This document shows, piece after piece, positions 10,805 to 23,640 of a stretch of DNA of 64,000 nt. The position numbers and the translations under genes are program-made. The notes beneath the pieces are model-generated. The model was not told where the DNA came from and did no database searches. It worked only from the letters and a program-made list of their open reading frames with translations. The first letter of the stretch is position 1; each line of letters begins with the position of its first letter. The stretch is taken from NCBI GenBank assembly GCA_036186865.1, contig AP025062.1:25235437-25299436 (forward strand), read 5' to 3'. Source of the stretch: Eustoma russellianum. Taxonomy: Eukaryota; Streptophyta; Magnoliopsida; Gentianales; Gentianaceae.

Positions 10805-13112
10805 TGTAGCGCCCCGCTCCCGAGCCCTAAACATCGGGAACAGTGCACCCGCCGTATCTCACTAAGGAGAATACAAAGCGTCGAATCAATCTCTTACTTG
10901 TCAAAATGACGTAGAAATTTTTTTCGCGGAAACGTAAACATACCATATATTAAACTTCAATAACCGTCATTACATTGCTAAATAAAACTCTGGAAATAAA
11001 ATAGTAAAGTAGTGTGTGGAAATCCTCAAATTATAAATAAGAACAAAACAGCTGCAGCGTCCCCTCATATCCTAGCCGCAGCTCTCAACCAGCCCACTCT
11101 GCTATGTCCGTCCCGTCCTCAATGAAGATATGCTCGTAGTCCTCATCTGGCTCACCTGGGAAGTAGGGGTGAGTGACAGAAATCACCCAGTAGATGCCCG
11201 CCTCAAACAAATACAAAACGTACATACCGAAATGATATAACCACATAGCACATAAACATGATATCACACATAGCACATAAATATAAGATAACATGCATAA
11301 GATAAAGTAAATGCGGTAAGTAAAGCACTCCACAGAAAAATGCGCAAGTACGTGATGCATGCTCAATTAACGTGTCACACGCAACAAGAATCATGTCATG
11401 CAATATGCCCTAGACCTATATGCAATGCATGATCCCGGGATTGACTGGATGCCTGTAGCCCGTGCACTACAATCCACCCTTGCGGATGCCCGTGGCCCGT
11501 GCACCACGATCCACCCCAACCGATGCCCGTGGCCCGTGCACCACGATCCACCGTAACCAAGTATCCATGGCCCGTACACCATGATCCATCATAATCACAT
11601 ACTCATGGCCCGTACACCATGTTCCTCTTCACTCGAGCGTCTGAGACCCGTACATCTCAGCCCACTCCCAATGCAATGCACGTGCCATGAATGCAACAAC
11701 AAAATCGCCTGGGGCCCGTACGCCCATCCTCACCAACTCCGGCACTCAACACTAGTCGTCTGGGGCCCGTACGCCCATCCTCACCATCTCCGGCATACAA
11801 TATTTAGTTTAGTAAATTTTAAGAACATTGAAAAGTTGTTATTTAGCATCCCCTCACTTTTCCTTAACTTGTATTAATTTTTTAGAATTTTCTACTAATT
11901 TTCCCTTATTTAATTCTATTTATTACTAATTATTTTTAATTACTTACATTTACCAAAATTCATAAATTAAGTGGAAATAATTTAATTTTAACATTTTATA
12001 TTTTCTGTAATTTATTTAGAATTTTCTAATAATTAAATATATTTTTCTAATTTTAAACTAATTTTAACTAATTATTTATTGTTTAATCATTTCAGAAATT
12101 AATTTCAGATTTTTTTTTAATTTTCGGCCTGGGCCGGCCTGCTGCCTGGTCCGGTCCGCTGGCCATCCGGTCCGGTCCGGTAGCCTGGCCGGTCCAACAG
12201 TATTTTCCCTTTTTTTATTTATTTTTTTTTCTATTTTCTTCTAACCTCCATAAAATCTTCGTTTTAACTCCGATTGACCTCAAACCAGTTGCGTTGGACT
12301 CGTTATAACGAGACGCAACTTTTGAAGGTGGACACGTCATCACTTGTCCGGACGCGCCGTCAGGGGCCGCGCGTGGACCCCACGCGCCACCCCTCTGAAA
12401 CGCGTCCGTCAGACCCTTTTTTTTCAATTTTCAACCAATCCTAACCTATTCCAGGCTAGATGAAGTTATTCTAAGGTCAAAACGAAATTTTTAAACCCCC
12501 TAAGTATGTAAATCCCTAATCTTTTGAGTTGTTTAAAGCGTATTCTCACCCTAATCCAATCATACCATCAAATTCACATTCATACACATACGTAGCAGCA
12601 AGTAAACAGTTACCTCATGCTTTTCAATTATAAACAAATACACATCTATAATATAAATAATTAAAACAAGTAAATCACATAAAATATATCATCAAGGAAT
12701 GCATGTATTATACCCGTTTGAGGGGGGAAGAGGCACCTACCTCGATTGACGATAACACCAATAAATTCAACGGACTAAAACTTGGGTTCGGGGTATCGCC
12801 TTCCTTCTTCTTCTCTCTTTTTCTTCTTCTCTTTTTTTTTTCTCCTCTCCCTAGCCGTGCGTGTGTGTGTATGCGTGTGTGGCCACTTGATGATGTGCGT
12901 GTATGTGTATATGTGGTGGGGGAATTAGGATAGATTTTTAGGTTTCCCATTTGATTTTGGTTTAGGTTTCCTAATGTGACTCTAATCACTATTAGTTTAT
13001 AATTTTCTTTGTTATCATTATCACCTTTTTCATTATTATCATTATTATTATCCTATTTGGTAAGATTTATGTATACATATCTACTACATACATATATCTA
13101 TATTATATATAT

Positions 13113-13174
<62 letters not shown>

Positions 13175-13204
13175 TTTATTTTCTTTTTTTTTTCGGCCAT
13201 AACA
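10805..13204 (-). repeat. 3' LTR of gypsy element 10805-19807
   Basis: About 2.40 kb. In the sense direction it has a long (TA)n tract (about 13096-13171) near its start, a GA-rich tract (rc of about 12806-12853), and a donor-like GAG|GTAGGT (rc of 12735-12743). Tandem arrays of a GCCCGTGCACCACGATCC-type unit (about 37 bp) and two copies of a 51-bp GGGGCCCGTACGCCCATCC-type unit occupy 11443-11800. Confidence 0.93.
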
Positions 13205-13242
13205 ACCTACCCATCTTACAAGAAGTTTCGTCCTCGAAACTT
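13205..13242 (-). promoter_or_regulatory. Polypurine tract and adjacent hairpin
   Basis: On the minus strand the hairpin AAGTTTCG-AGGA-CGAAACTT (13223-13242) is followed by AAGATGGGTAGGT directly before the LTR. The tract is weaker (interrupted by T) than in the other elements. Confidence 0.7.
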
Positions 13243-13250
13243 GACGTACC

Positions 13251-16080
13251 TTATTCGAAAAGCTGTGGATATCTCTCTCGCATTTGCTCCTCAAGCTCCC
13301 AAGTCGCCTCGCGTTCGGTGTGATTGGTCCACTGCACTTTGACATAAGGGATGACTCGGTGTCTCAACACTTGGTCCTTGCGATCCACTATCCTGATAGG
13401 AGTCTCCTCATATGTAATGTCCGGTCGGATCCTCAACGGTGGCGCATCCAAAACATGGCTCGGGTCCGGAACATATTTCCTCAACTGAGAAACGTGAAAT
13501 ATGTTGTGAACCTGAGCCAAGGTAGGGGGTAATGCCAGTCGGTAGGCCAAGGTACCGACCTTCTCGAGCACCTCGTATCGACCAATGTAGCGAGGCTTCA
13601 GTTTACCCTTTATACCAAATCGCGAAACCCCCTTCATAGGTGACACTCTCAAGTAAACCTTCTCGCCCATGTCGAACTCCAGTGGACGTCGTTTCGAATC
13701 GGCCCAGCTTTTGCTTCTGTCTTGAGCAACCTTTAGTCTATCTCGTATCAATTTTACTTTCTCTCTAGTCTGCTCAACCAACTCAGGGCCGGTAATAACA
13801 CGCTCGCCAACCTCGTCCCAATGAACAGGAGACCTGCACTTACGTCCATAGAGCGCCTCAAAGGGTGCCATGCCGATGGCACTATGGTGACTGTTGTTGT
13901 AGGAAAACTCAATTAGCTTGATCATACCATCCCAGTTCCCCTTGAAGTCCAATGCACACGCTCTCAACATGTCTTCTAATGTCCGAATGGTCCTTTCAGA
14001 CTGCCCGTCTGTCTGTGGATGAAAAGCGGTACTGAGTCGCAGCTCCGCCCCCAACCTTTTCTGGCAAGCTGACCAGAATCGAGAGGTGAATTTCGAATCA
14101 CGGTCTGAGACGATACTGACTGGGACTCCGTGTATGCTAACAACATCATCAATATATAATGTCACCAGTCTTTGCACGGTCACATCACTAGGCACGGGTA
14201 GGAAGTGAGCAGTCTTCGTCAGTCGATCAACGATCTCCCAGATCATATCGTTACCGTTTCTTGTTTTAGGAAGTCATGCTATAAAGTCCATCGTCACATG
14301 CTCCCACTTCCATTCCGGTATCTCTAATGGCAACATCAAAACTCCCGGCCTCTGATGCTCTGCCTTAACCTGCTGACAAACGAGACATCTCTCAATGAAC
14401 TCAGCAATGTGTCTTTTCATCCCACTCCACCAGTAGTGTTTCTTTAGATCGTTATACATCTTCGTAGCACCGGGGTGGATCGACAACTTCGAATTGTATG
14501 CCTCCTTCAGCAATTCCCTCCTTAGCTCCTCATCGTCAGGCACGCACAACCTTCCTTGGTACCAAATACTTCCATCATCATGAATCTGGAAGCCCCCAAT
14601 TAAATTGGTTAACATCCTCTCTCGGATATCACTAAACGTCACATCTTCCTTTTGCGCCTCCTTGATCCGCTCAACCAGAGATGGTGTAATTCCTAAGGCT
14701 GCCAGAATATTAGCAGTGGAATCAACAATGTCGAGATCAAACTCTGCCATCTCTTTCTCTAATGGTGTCTGTCCAGCGTGATTAGACTTTCTGCTCAAGG
14801 CATCTGCAACTCGGTTTGCCTTCCCGGATGATAACTAATGGTCAGGTCATAATCCTACAATAGCTTAAGCCATCTCCTCTGATGCATATTCAACTCCTTC
14901 TGTGTGAATAGATACTTCAAGATCATACGATATGTGAAGAATTTGCACTTTACACCGTATAGATAATGACGCCAACTCTTTAATACAAACATCACCGCTG
15001 TCAGCTCCAGATCATGAGTCGGGAAATTTTGTTCATATTGCTTCAACTGTCTCGAAGCGTATGCAATAACTCTATCTCCCTGCCTTAACACGCATTCTAG
15101 CCCATTCTTTGAGGCGTCGCTATAGATGACAAATCCTTCAGTGCCAGAGGGTTATGCTAACACTAGTGCAGTCGTCAATTTCTGCTTCAACTCTGCAAAG
15201 CTTTTCTCACACTCGGAGGTCCATACAAACTTAGTCTTTTTCTGAGTCAGTCGACTCAGTGGTGCTTCAATCCTCGAAAATCCCTTCACAAACTTGCGAT
15301 AATAACCGGCAAGGCCAAGAAAGCTGCGTACCTCAGTGACGTTAGTAGGTCGTGGCCATTCCGTGATCGCCTCTATCTTCTTTCTAAGAGTCTCCAATAC
15401 CTCCCGCAAGTGTTCAGCATGAGCCTCCTCATTAGACGAGTACACCAAGATGTCGTCGATGAACACCACCATAAAATGGTCCAACTGCTCCCTTGAATAC
15501 TGTGTTCATCGGATCCAGGAAAGCCGCAGGTGCATTCGTCAGTCCAAAGGGCATTACAAGAAACTCGTAGTGGCCATATCGAGCACAGAACGCAGTCTTT
15601 GCTATGCCTTCTGCCTTAATCCTTAACTGATGGTAGCATGATCGAAGATCAATCTTCGACAATACCATGGCACTCTTCAACTGATCATTTAACTCATTGA
15701 TCATCAGTAGTGGGTATTATTCTTTATCGCGATCTTATTAAGCTTACGATAGTCGATGCATAGTCTCAGACTACCGTCCTTTTTCTTCACAAATGATACC
15801 GGGGTCCCCAGGGCGAAACACTAGGTCTGATGAACTTTCGGTCCAGCAACCCCTATAACTGTTCCTTGAGCTCTTTTAACTATGTTGTTGCCATCCTGTA
15901 TGGCGCCTTCGAGATCGGTTTACCTTCGGGTATAAGATCAATCTTGAACTCTGCTTCCCTGCTCGGTGGTGAAAATGATAGCTCATCAGAGAAGCCGTCC
16001 TTAATTTCTCATACCACTGGAATGTCCTCCCCTTTGCTTTCTGCTACTTCTGACCCTGTGGTGGAGGGGCTTGTGCCGGT
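13251..16080 (-). pseudogene. Ty3/gypsy pol remnant: RT, RNase H, integrase, chromodomain-like tail
   Basis: Reading on the minus strand: RT finger remnants (15705-16000), RT palm with the FIDDILVYS catalytic loop, RNase H, an integrase zinc-binding segment ending CLVCQQVK, an integrase core with conserved D, D and E (DRLTKTAHF, DRDSKFTS, QSERTIRTLEDM), a GPY/F-like region, and a tail ending REATWELEEQMRERYPQLFE. Lesions seen: TGA just before the integrase core (14272-14274), TAG and a 1-nt loss near 14820-14857, TAA near 15154, an RT deletion of about 38 codons at about 15385, and a frameshift near 15480. The first zinc-ligand His appears replaced by Tyr. The RNase H joint homologous to the intron-bearing site at 32306-32375 is uninterrupted here. 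There is no protease between gag and RT. Confidence 0.9.
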
Positions 16081-16084
16081 GTAG

Positions 16085-17130
16085 GACACTCTCTAGCATA
16101 ATGTCCCTGTTTGCCACAGTTGCAGCAAACCTTTTTGAGCTCTCTAGCAATGATCTATGTGCGAATAACCACAATGTGTACCTACTGGGGGTGGCGGTAC
16201 AACTGCCTTGAGTGGCTGTGCCGCTGTCGCTGCGGGACCCTCAATCATCAATGGTCGAGACGCTGATCCCTGTCCCTACTGTGGTGATCTGAAGGATTGC
16301 CCGGTCAGATGGCAGCATGAGATCTTTAACCATCTCTCCTATCTCCTAAGACGGAACTCCTCTCGCGGTCTCTTAGCCCTGTCGACCGCTCCAACCCTCT
16401 CGAGATCACCCTCAACCTCAAGACACACTTCCAGCAACTCTTCAAAAGTGGAGGCTGATTGCAGATGATCAATGACTGAAGGCGAGAGCTCAAGCTGGTC
16501 TTGAACTCCAGCATCTTCGCTTTCTCGTTATCCATGATGACGGGCATGTAACTCGCAAGTGCATGGAACCTCTCAAACTACTGGTTCCCAGTCATGGACC
16601 CCTACGTCAGAAGCTGAAACACCATCATCCTCCTCTAAATGACACTTTTAGGAACATAGTGCTTTTGGTACTCCTCCCTGAACCAGGTCCATATCGGTGA
16701 TGGAGTCAATCTGCGTGTCATGCCTTGCGCCATTGCTCGGCATTACCCTCGGAGAATGGTACAACCGCATCAACCTTCAGGCCATCCGTAACTTGCATCA
16801 ATCTCAACTGCTCAGACACATTCTTGAGCCAGATCTCTGCTCCTCTGGTCGTGTGGTACCTCTGAACATAGGTACCCGTCAGTTCTGCATCTCCCGGTAG
16901 AAAAATCGAAGCCCCCTGGGGTGGTGGTGCTGGAGGTGGCTGCTGCTGCTGCTGTTGTTGCTGCTGTAGGTGAGCCATCTGTATCTGCTGCTGGGCTATC
17001 AATGCAGTCAGCCTGGCCAGGGTATCTACAAGGACCTAAGGAATGGTCCCCTGACCCTGCTGATCATCGCCATCGTGTCCTCCGTTTCCAGCTGGCGGCT
17101 CGCGTCGTGGAGGTATTGTCCGGAATTTGA
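16085..17130 (-). pseudogene. Ty3/gypsy gag remnant
   Basis: Gag would form the cytoplasmic particle and package RNA. The proline- and glutamine-rich N-terminal region (a run of nine Gln, then PPPAPPPQGAS) is at 16718-17002. A CCHC zinc knuckle, CCNCGKQGHYARECP, lies at about 16090-16135. The expected start reads ATA instead of ATG (about 17116-17118), followed by PPRREPPAGNGG, which resembles the start of gag in the 27809-37979 element. Multiple frameshifts occur in between. The zinc knuckle runs almost directly into the linker before RT, so the protease-coding segment has been deleted. Confidence 0.85.
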
Positions 17131-17376
17131 GTTCATGAAACGAATACAGATTTGTCGATAATAAGTTGAAAGGTGGAACGCGGATAAATTGATAATTAGA
17201 CAAGAAAAGCTCACCATCGGCACACACCTCCCATAACCCGATCATAACTTAGGTCTAAAATCATCTCTTAAGTCTACTTTGTTTATTAGGGGTAAAATCG
17301 TCATTTTACAAAAGATCGTAACTTACGTCTAGTGATCTAGTTAATCCTGTGTTTCCGAGGCGGATCTGAAGCCTCG

Positions 17377-17388
17377 GCTCTGATACCA
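17377..17388 (-). other. Primer-binding site (initiator Met-tRNA)
   Basis: On the minus strand, TGGTATCAGAGC begins 2 nt after the 5' LTR end at 17391. Confidence 0.9.
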
Positions 17389-17390
17389 CC

Positions 17391-19687
17391 TGTAGCGCCC
17401 CGCTCCCGAGCCCTAAACATCGGGAACAGTGCACCCGCCGTATCTCACTAAGGAGAATACAAAGCGTCGAATCAATCTCTTACTTGTCAAAATGACGTAG
17501 AAATTTTTTTCGCGGAAACGTAAACATACCATATATTAAACTTCAATAACAGTCATTACATTGCTAAATAAAACTCTGGAAATAAAATAGTAAAGTAGTG
17601 TGTGGAAATCCTCAAATTATAAATAAGAACAAAACAGCTGCAGCGTCCCCTCATATCCTAGCCGCAGCTCTCAACCAGCCCACTCTGCTATGTCCGTCCC
17701 GTCCTCAATGAAGATATGCTCGTAGTCCTCATCTGGCTCACCTGGGAAGTAGGGGTGAGTGACAGAAATCACCCAGTAGATGCCCGCCTCAAACAAATAC
17801 AAAACGTACATACCGAAATGATATAACCACATAGCACATAAACATGATATCACACATAGCACATAAATATAAGATAACATGCATAAGATAAAGTAAATGC
17901 GGTAAGTAAAGCACTCCACAGAAAAATGCGCAAGTACGTGATGCATGCTCAATTAACGTGTCACACGCAACAAGAATCATGTCATGCAATATGCCCTAGA
18001 CCTATATGCAATGCATGATCCCGGGATTGACTGGATGCCTGTAGCCCGTGCACTACAATCCACCCTTGCGGATGCCCGTGGCCCGTGCACCACGATCCAC
18101 CCCAACCGATGCCCGTGGCCCGTGCACCACGATCCACCGTAACCAAGTATCCATGGCCCGTACACCATGATCCATCATAATCACATACTCATGGCCCGTA
18201 CACCATGTTCCTCTTCACTCGAGCGTCTGAGACCCGTACATCTCAGCCCACTCCCAATGCAATGCACGTGCCATGAATGCAACAACAAAATCGCCTGGGG
18301 CCCGTACGCCCATCCTCACCAACTCCGGCACTCAACACTAGTCGTCTGGAGCCCGTACGCCCATCCTCACCATCTCCGGCACACAATATTTAGTTTAGTA
18401 AATTTTAAGAACATTGAAAAGTTGTTATTTAGCATCCCCTCACTTTTCCTTAACTTGTATTAATTTTCTAGAATTTTCTACTAATTTTCCCTTATTTAAT
18501 TCTATTTATTGCTAATTATTTTTAATTACTTACATTTACCAAAATTCATAAATTAAGTGGAAATAATTTAATTTTAACATTTTATATTTTCTGTAATTTA
18601 TTTAGAATTTTCTAATAATTAAATATATTTTTCTAGAATTTTAAACTAATTTTAACTAATTATTTATTGTTTAATCATTTCAGAAATTAATTTCAGATTT
18701 TTTTTTTAATTTTCGGCCTGGGCCGGCCTGCTGCCTGGTCCGGTCCGCTGGCCATCCGGTCCGGTCCGGTAGCCTGGCCGGTCCAACAGTATTTTCCCTT
18801 TTTTTATTTATTTTTTTTTCTATTTTCTTCTAACCTCCATAAAATCTTCGTTTTAACTCCAATTGACCTCAAACCAGTTGCGTTGGACTCGTTATAACGA
18901 GACGCAACTTTTGAAGGTGGACACGTCATCACGTGTCCGGATGCGCCGTCAGGGGCCGCGCGTGGGCCCCACGCGCCACCCCTCTGAAACGCGTCCGTCA
19001 GACCCTTTTTTTTCAATTTTCAACCAATCCTAACCTATTCCAGGCTAGATGAAGTTATTCTAAGGTCAAAACGAAATTTTTAAACCCCCTAAGTATGTAA
19101 ATCCCTAATCTTTTGAGTTGTTTAAAGCGTATTCTCACCCTAATCCAATCATACCATCAAATTCACATTCATACACATACGTAGCAGCAAGTAAACAGTT
19201 ACCTCATGCTTTTCAATTATAAACAAATACACATCTATAATATAAATAATTAAAACAAGTAAATCACATAAAATATATCATCAAGGAATGCATGTATTAT
19301 ACCCGTTTGAGGGGGGAAGAGGCACCTACCTCGATTGACGATAACACCAATAAATTCAACAGACTAAAACTTGGGTTCGGGGTCTCGCCTTCCTTCTTCT
19401 TCTCTCTTTTTCTTCTTCTCTTTTTTTTTTCTCCTCTCCCTAGCCGTGCGTGTGTGTGTATGCGTGTGTGGCCACTTGATGATGTGCGTGTATGTGTATA
19501 TGTGGTGGGGGAATTAGGATAGATTTTTAGGTTTCCCATTTGATTTTGGTTTAGGTTTCCTAATGTGACTCTAATCACTATTAGTTTATAATTTTCTTTG
19601 TTATCATTATCACCTTTTTCATTATTATCATTATTATTATCCTATTTGGTAAGATTTATGTATACATATATCTACTACATACATATA

Positions 19688-19777
<90 letters not shown>

Positions 19778-19807
19778 TTTATTTTCTTTTTTTTTTCGGC
19801 CATAACA
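17391..19807 (-). repeat. 5' LTR of gypsy element 10805-19807
   Basis: About 2.42 kb, nearly identical to 10805-13204. The obvious differences are (TA)n length, a few substitutions (for example near 18350 and 18930) and small indels. It would carry the active promoter of the element; the same GA tract and donor-like motif are present (donor at 19324-19329, rc). Confidence 0.93.
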
Positions 19808-19812
19808 AAATA

Positions 19813-20596
19813 CCTCTTTCACCCGAATTCTAATGAAACAAAAATTTTCAATTAGACATTTCAACTTAAAAAGCATTGAAAGAGCTAACAGATTTTGAAC
19901 TGCGACGTTTATAAGAAAAACTAGACAAAGTCTAAGTTTAACCATTTGAGTATGACCCTAGCTTTCATAAGCTGTCATTTGTTTTAGATTACGGTGGTCT
20001 GTCACCATTTCAAACTTTATGGTCACCTTGTTGCTCAAATTATGAAGTTTTCGGTGCAATAGACTCGTACGTTTCCACACATTTAGGGAAGGAGCCGGAT
20101 CGGTAGCGATTTTATGTACGCAGCTTTACCTTGAATTTTTTTTTGTAAGAGACTGTTTTTGCGGTTCGAATCTGTGATGTTGAGATTACAATGCAGCAAC
20201 TTTACCAGTTTTTCAAAGTCCTGTTCTCTTGTTGCTCAAATTAAAAACTCCTTATTTGAGTTTTTTTTTTTTTTTTTTTAGTTTCCAGTCTAAGTCGATA
20301 ATCACAGTCGTTAACCTTTCTGTGCAAAAATGATATATGTCATGACATATTTGTATGTCTTCAAATATCGTATGACTATTGTAAATAACAGAACAGATGA
20401 AAATGCATACTCACACCATATTTTGTGTCTTAAGGCTTAAGACACAGAACTATACAGTGAAAGACTAGATCTGAAACACCTAATATGACTACTTGTCAAA
20501 TTATTATCTAGAATTAAAATGATCGACTGTCAGAACAACATTGTTCAACTAGTCTCTTCACTATGTGTGGTTGGACGCTTAAGGGATTTTAGTAAT
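19813..20596. other. Spacer holding an inverted SINE
   Basis: Apart from the SINE at 20081-20212 and a poly(T) run near 20261-20279, I see nothing I can support. Two pieces of host-like AT-rich sequence flank the SINE. Confidence 0.5.
20081..20212 (-). mobile_element. tRNA-derived SINE, Au-like (inverted copy)
   Basis: On the minus strand it shows box B AGATTCGAACC (20163-20173), then AACAGTCTCTTAC, then GGTAAAGCTGCGTAC, then a CTCCTTCCCTAAAT segment, in the same order as the SINE at 10003-10150. It is diverged from that copy but clearly the same family. The ends are approximate. Confidence 0.75.
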
Positions 20597-20686
20597 ATTA
20601 TTGCTATGGTCCGGAAATAAAAAAAAATGTAAAAAATAATAATAATAAATACTCACATTAACTCCCTTCTCATAACCCCCACCATA

Positions 20687-20894
20687 TGAAGAACTATGTA
20701 ATTCTGAATGAAATCACTTTTCATTAATTGGATTGTTTGCAACAACCTTGATTTATAGTACAAAGGATTACATGATTAGGTAAAGTAAATCTTATCTATA
20801 ATTTGAACTAATTTGATTTGATTGATACTCCTTAACTTCCACATCTCCTAACTAAGGTAAGCTAGGATTCTGATTCTGTTTTGCTATCTCAAAA
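20687..20894 (-). repeat. 3' LTR of copia element 20687-25259
   Basis: It aligns with 25053-25259 with about ten differences, including CA to AA at its right end on the plus strand. Confidence 0.9.
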
Positions 20895-20906
20895 CTCCCC
20901 CTCAAG

Positions 20907-23640
20907 TTAAACAGTGGGATCACCAATGCTCAACTTGCGCAGAGTTGTTTCAAACACTCTTCCACTGACTGCCTTCGTAAGAATGTCTGCCAGCTGATCT
21001 TCAGACCTAACAAATGGTACTTCCACTACTCTTGCTTCAAGCTTTTGCTTTATGAAATGCCGATTAACCTCAATATGTTTTGTCTTGTCATGATGTACGG
21101 GGTTTTCAGAGATCCAAATGGCTGCTTGATTGTCACAATGTAGCTTTGCTGGACACTTGGTAGGGAACCCCACTTCCTTCAATAGCTTTTCGATCTACAA
21201 CACCTCCACAATTCCTTTAGAGATTCCCCTAAACTCGGCCTCTGCACTTGAGAATGCAACCACCTTTTGTTTTTTACTCCACCAGGTGACCAAGTTTCCT
21301 CCTACTAGTGAGAAATAACCTGAGGTTGACCTTCTGTCACCTAGGTTACCTGCCCAGTCTGTATCTGTGAATACTTCAACTTCTAAATGGCCATGATTCT
21401 TGTACCATATTCCTCTCTCATGAGTTCCTTTTAAGTATCACAGAACTCGCATCACAGCTGCCATGTGTTCTTCCTATGGTTGACGCATGAACTGACTCAC
21501 CATTCCGACTGCATAGGCTATGTCTGGTCGTGTATGAGAAAGATAGATCAACTTCCCCACTAATCTCTGATATTGCTCTTTGTCAACTGTCGTAACTCCT
21601 CTTTTGATCTGAAGCTTCTGATTTATTACCACTGGTGTCTCACTCGGCTTTCAATCTAACATTTCCACTTCGGTTAACAAATCCAGTGTGTACTTCCGCT
21701 GGGAAATAAACAGGTCTTTCTCTGATCGGAGCACTTCTATTCTGAGGAAATACTTCAACTCTCCCAAGTATTTTATTTCAAATTCTGTGAACAAGCTACT
21801 CTTGAGTCGAGTCATTTCTTCCATGTCGTCACCTGTAATGACCATATCATCCACATAGATTATGAAGCACGTGATTACCTTTCCTCGCTGTTTCAGGAAT
21901 AATGTGTGATCCGCATTACACTGTCTGTATCCATTTTGTTTCGTGACTAGAGTGAACCTCCCAAACCAAGCCCTTGGTGATTATTTCAGCCCATAGAGTG
22001 ATCCCCTTAGTCTGCAGACTTCATTTTTTCGAAAGTCATGTGCATAGCCTGATGGTGCTTCCATGTAGACCTCTTATCTCAGTTCCCCATGTAAGAAGGC
22101 ATTGTTTATGTCAAACTGGTGTAATGGCCACCCTTTGTTCACGGCAATAGAAAATAAGATCCTGATTGTATCAATCTTGGGCACCAGAGAGAATGTCTCT
22201 GAATAGTCAATCCCGTAGGTCTGTGTATACCTCTTTGCTTCTAGTCTAGCCTTATACCGCTCGACTATACCATCATCTTTGTACTTCACTGTGAACACCC
22301 ACCGGAACCCTACGGGATGCTTTACTCTCGGCAACACAAACTTTTCCCAAGTCTGATTCCTTTCCAGTGCCTCCATTTCAACATCCATTGGATCAATCCA
22401 TTCCTTTTGTTGAACAGCTTCACCAACACTTCGCGGAAGTTTCTCCGTACACAAGGATGCTAACCACGCCTGTCCGTCCGACACCGTGACTGGATGCTTA
22501 GATCGTTTGGTGGTCCTCTCTGGAGAGTACCTCCTGGGTGGAACGCCTCGATTATGCTTTGGGGGAAGAATATGTACATGTTGCTCACTTAGGGCCTCAG
22601 GGCTTTCAGTAACATCAGCAGTCTCATAAGAATTATCAACTGGGGATTCAGAGGATAACTGACTTACCTATTGGGGGACATCAACGGTCAGAGATTCATC
22701 AGGCAATGGCACTTGAGCTTCTGGACTATCTACCTTGGACTGGGCATGCTTGGTGGTGCCACCTGCTTGCCCTTGTTGGACATCCTCTTACTGCCTGTAG
22801 TTGTGAAACCCGTCAAAAGGCTCACTATCGATCTCACCCTGGGCTTGAGTACAGTGTTTAAAGAAATACTCAGTCTCGACGAAGACACAATCTAGAGTGA
22901 CATGGACTCATCGGGTAAGCAAACATCGATAGCCTTTTTCGTGGGTAGAATAGCCGACGAAGACACATTTTGCTGCACATGGATCAAATTTAGTATGATC
23001 CTATTTGGGAAATGTGAGTATATACGGTGCATCCGAAGATCTTAGGTGGTAGTGTCATGACAGATGATATGTCAGCTTGGGTAGCAAGGGCTTGGGTTGG
23101 TAGTCTATTGATGAGATACACAGAAGTAGTTATCGCTTCAGGCCAAAAACTTTTGGGTACAATGGCCTCAATCATCATAGGCCGTGCCATTTCGAGTAAT
23201 AAACGGTTTTCTCATTCAGCTACCCCATTTTGTTGTGGGGTGTTTGTGCTGTGATTTGATGAAGGAGGACATTGTCTTGGAAGAAGTTCTGTGGATGAGA
23301 GGATATATACTCACTGCCATTGTCAGAGCTGAGAATTTGGATTTTTTTTTGAAAATTGGGTTTGAATCAGGTGGAAGAAGTGTATAAATTTAGTCGGGAC
23401 CTCAGATTTGTGTTTCAATAAGTATACCCAAGTCATGCGTGAATAATCATCAATAAACAAGACAAAGTACTTAAAACCCTGTGGTGTAGGAAATGGTGTA
23501 GGACCCTACACATCAGAATGAACAAGTGAAAAACATTGATGCACTCGAGTATTATTAGAGTGAAATGTACCCTTATGGTGTTTGGCAAGAATACAAGTGT
23601 CACAGTGAGACGCTCACTAGACTGAGTAAATAAAAAAGGT
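20907..23640 (-). pseudogene. Ty1/copia pol remnant: integrase, RT, RNase H
   Basis: On the minus strand: integrase core pieces at about 22990-23600 (FVLFIDDYSRMTWVYLL, SSDNGSEY, MARPMMIEAIVPKSFW), RT N-terminal block at 22074-22484 (ERYKARLEAKRYTQTYGIDY, QFDINNAFLHGEL), RT palm with YVDDMVITGDD near 21850, and the RNase H C-terminus at 20907-21182 (HCDNQAAIW, TKHIEVNRHFIKQKL). These are copia motifs in the expected order. Many stops and frameshifts separate the blocks. No protease is visible between gag and integrase, so that part seems deleted near 23640. Confidence 0.88.

Larger units (their letters stand above)
10805..19807 (-). mobile_element. Complete but defective Ty3/gypsy element (Tekay/Del-type)
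   Basis: A 9.0-kb insertion is bounded by perfect 5-bp target duplications AAATA (10800-10804 and 19808-19812). LTRs of about 2.4 kb begin TGTTATGGCCG and end GGGGCGCTACA in the sense (minus) direction. The Met-tRNA primer site is at 17377-17388 and the polypurine tract is next to 13204. gag and pol remnants are on the minus strand in the order gag, RT, RNase H, integrase, chromodomain-like tail, which places it among chromoviruses. The LTRs differ at only about a dozen sites plus microsatellite length, so the insertion is young. Even so, the interior carries several nonsense mutations, frameshifts and deletions, including loss of protease. Confidence 0.95.

Noticed and set aside
12703..12989. 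Opposed small frames rich in Arg/Lys and Phe
   Set aside because: They arise from the GA/CT tract of the LTR on both strands; the copy at 19292-19578 shows the same artefact.
13096..13320. Open frames with runs of Ile-Tyr
   Set aside because: They are translations of a (TA)n microsatellite in the LTR; the same applies to 19694-19945 and 39560-39620.
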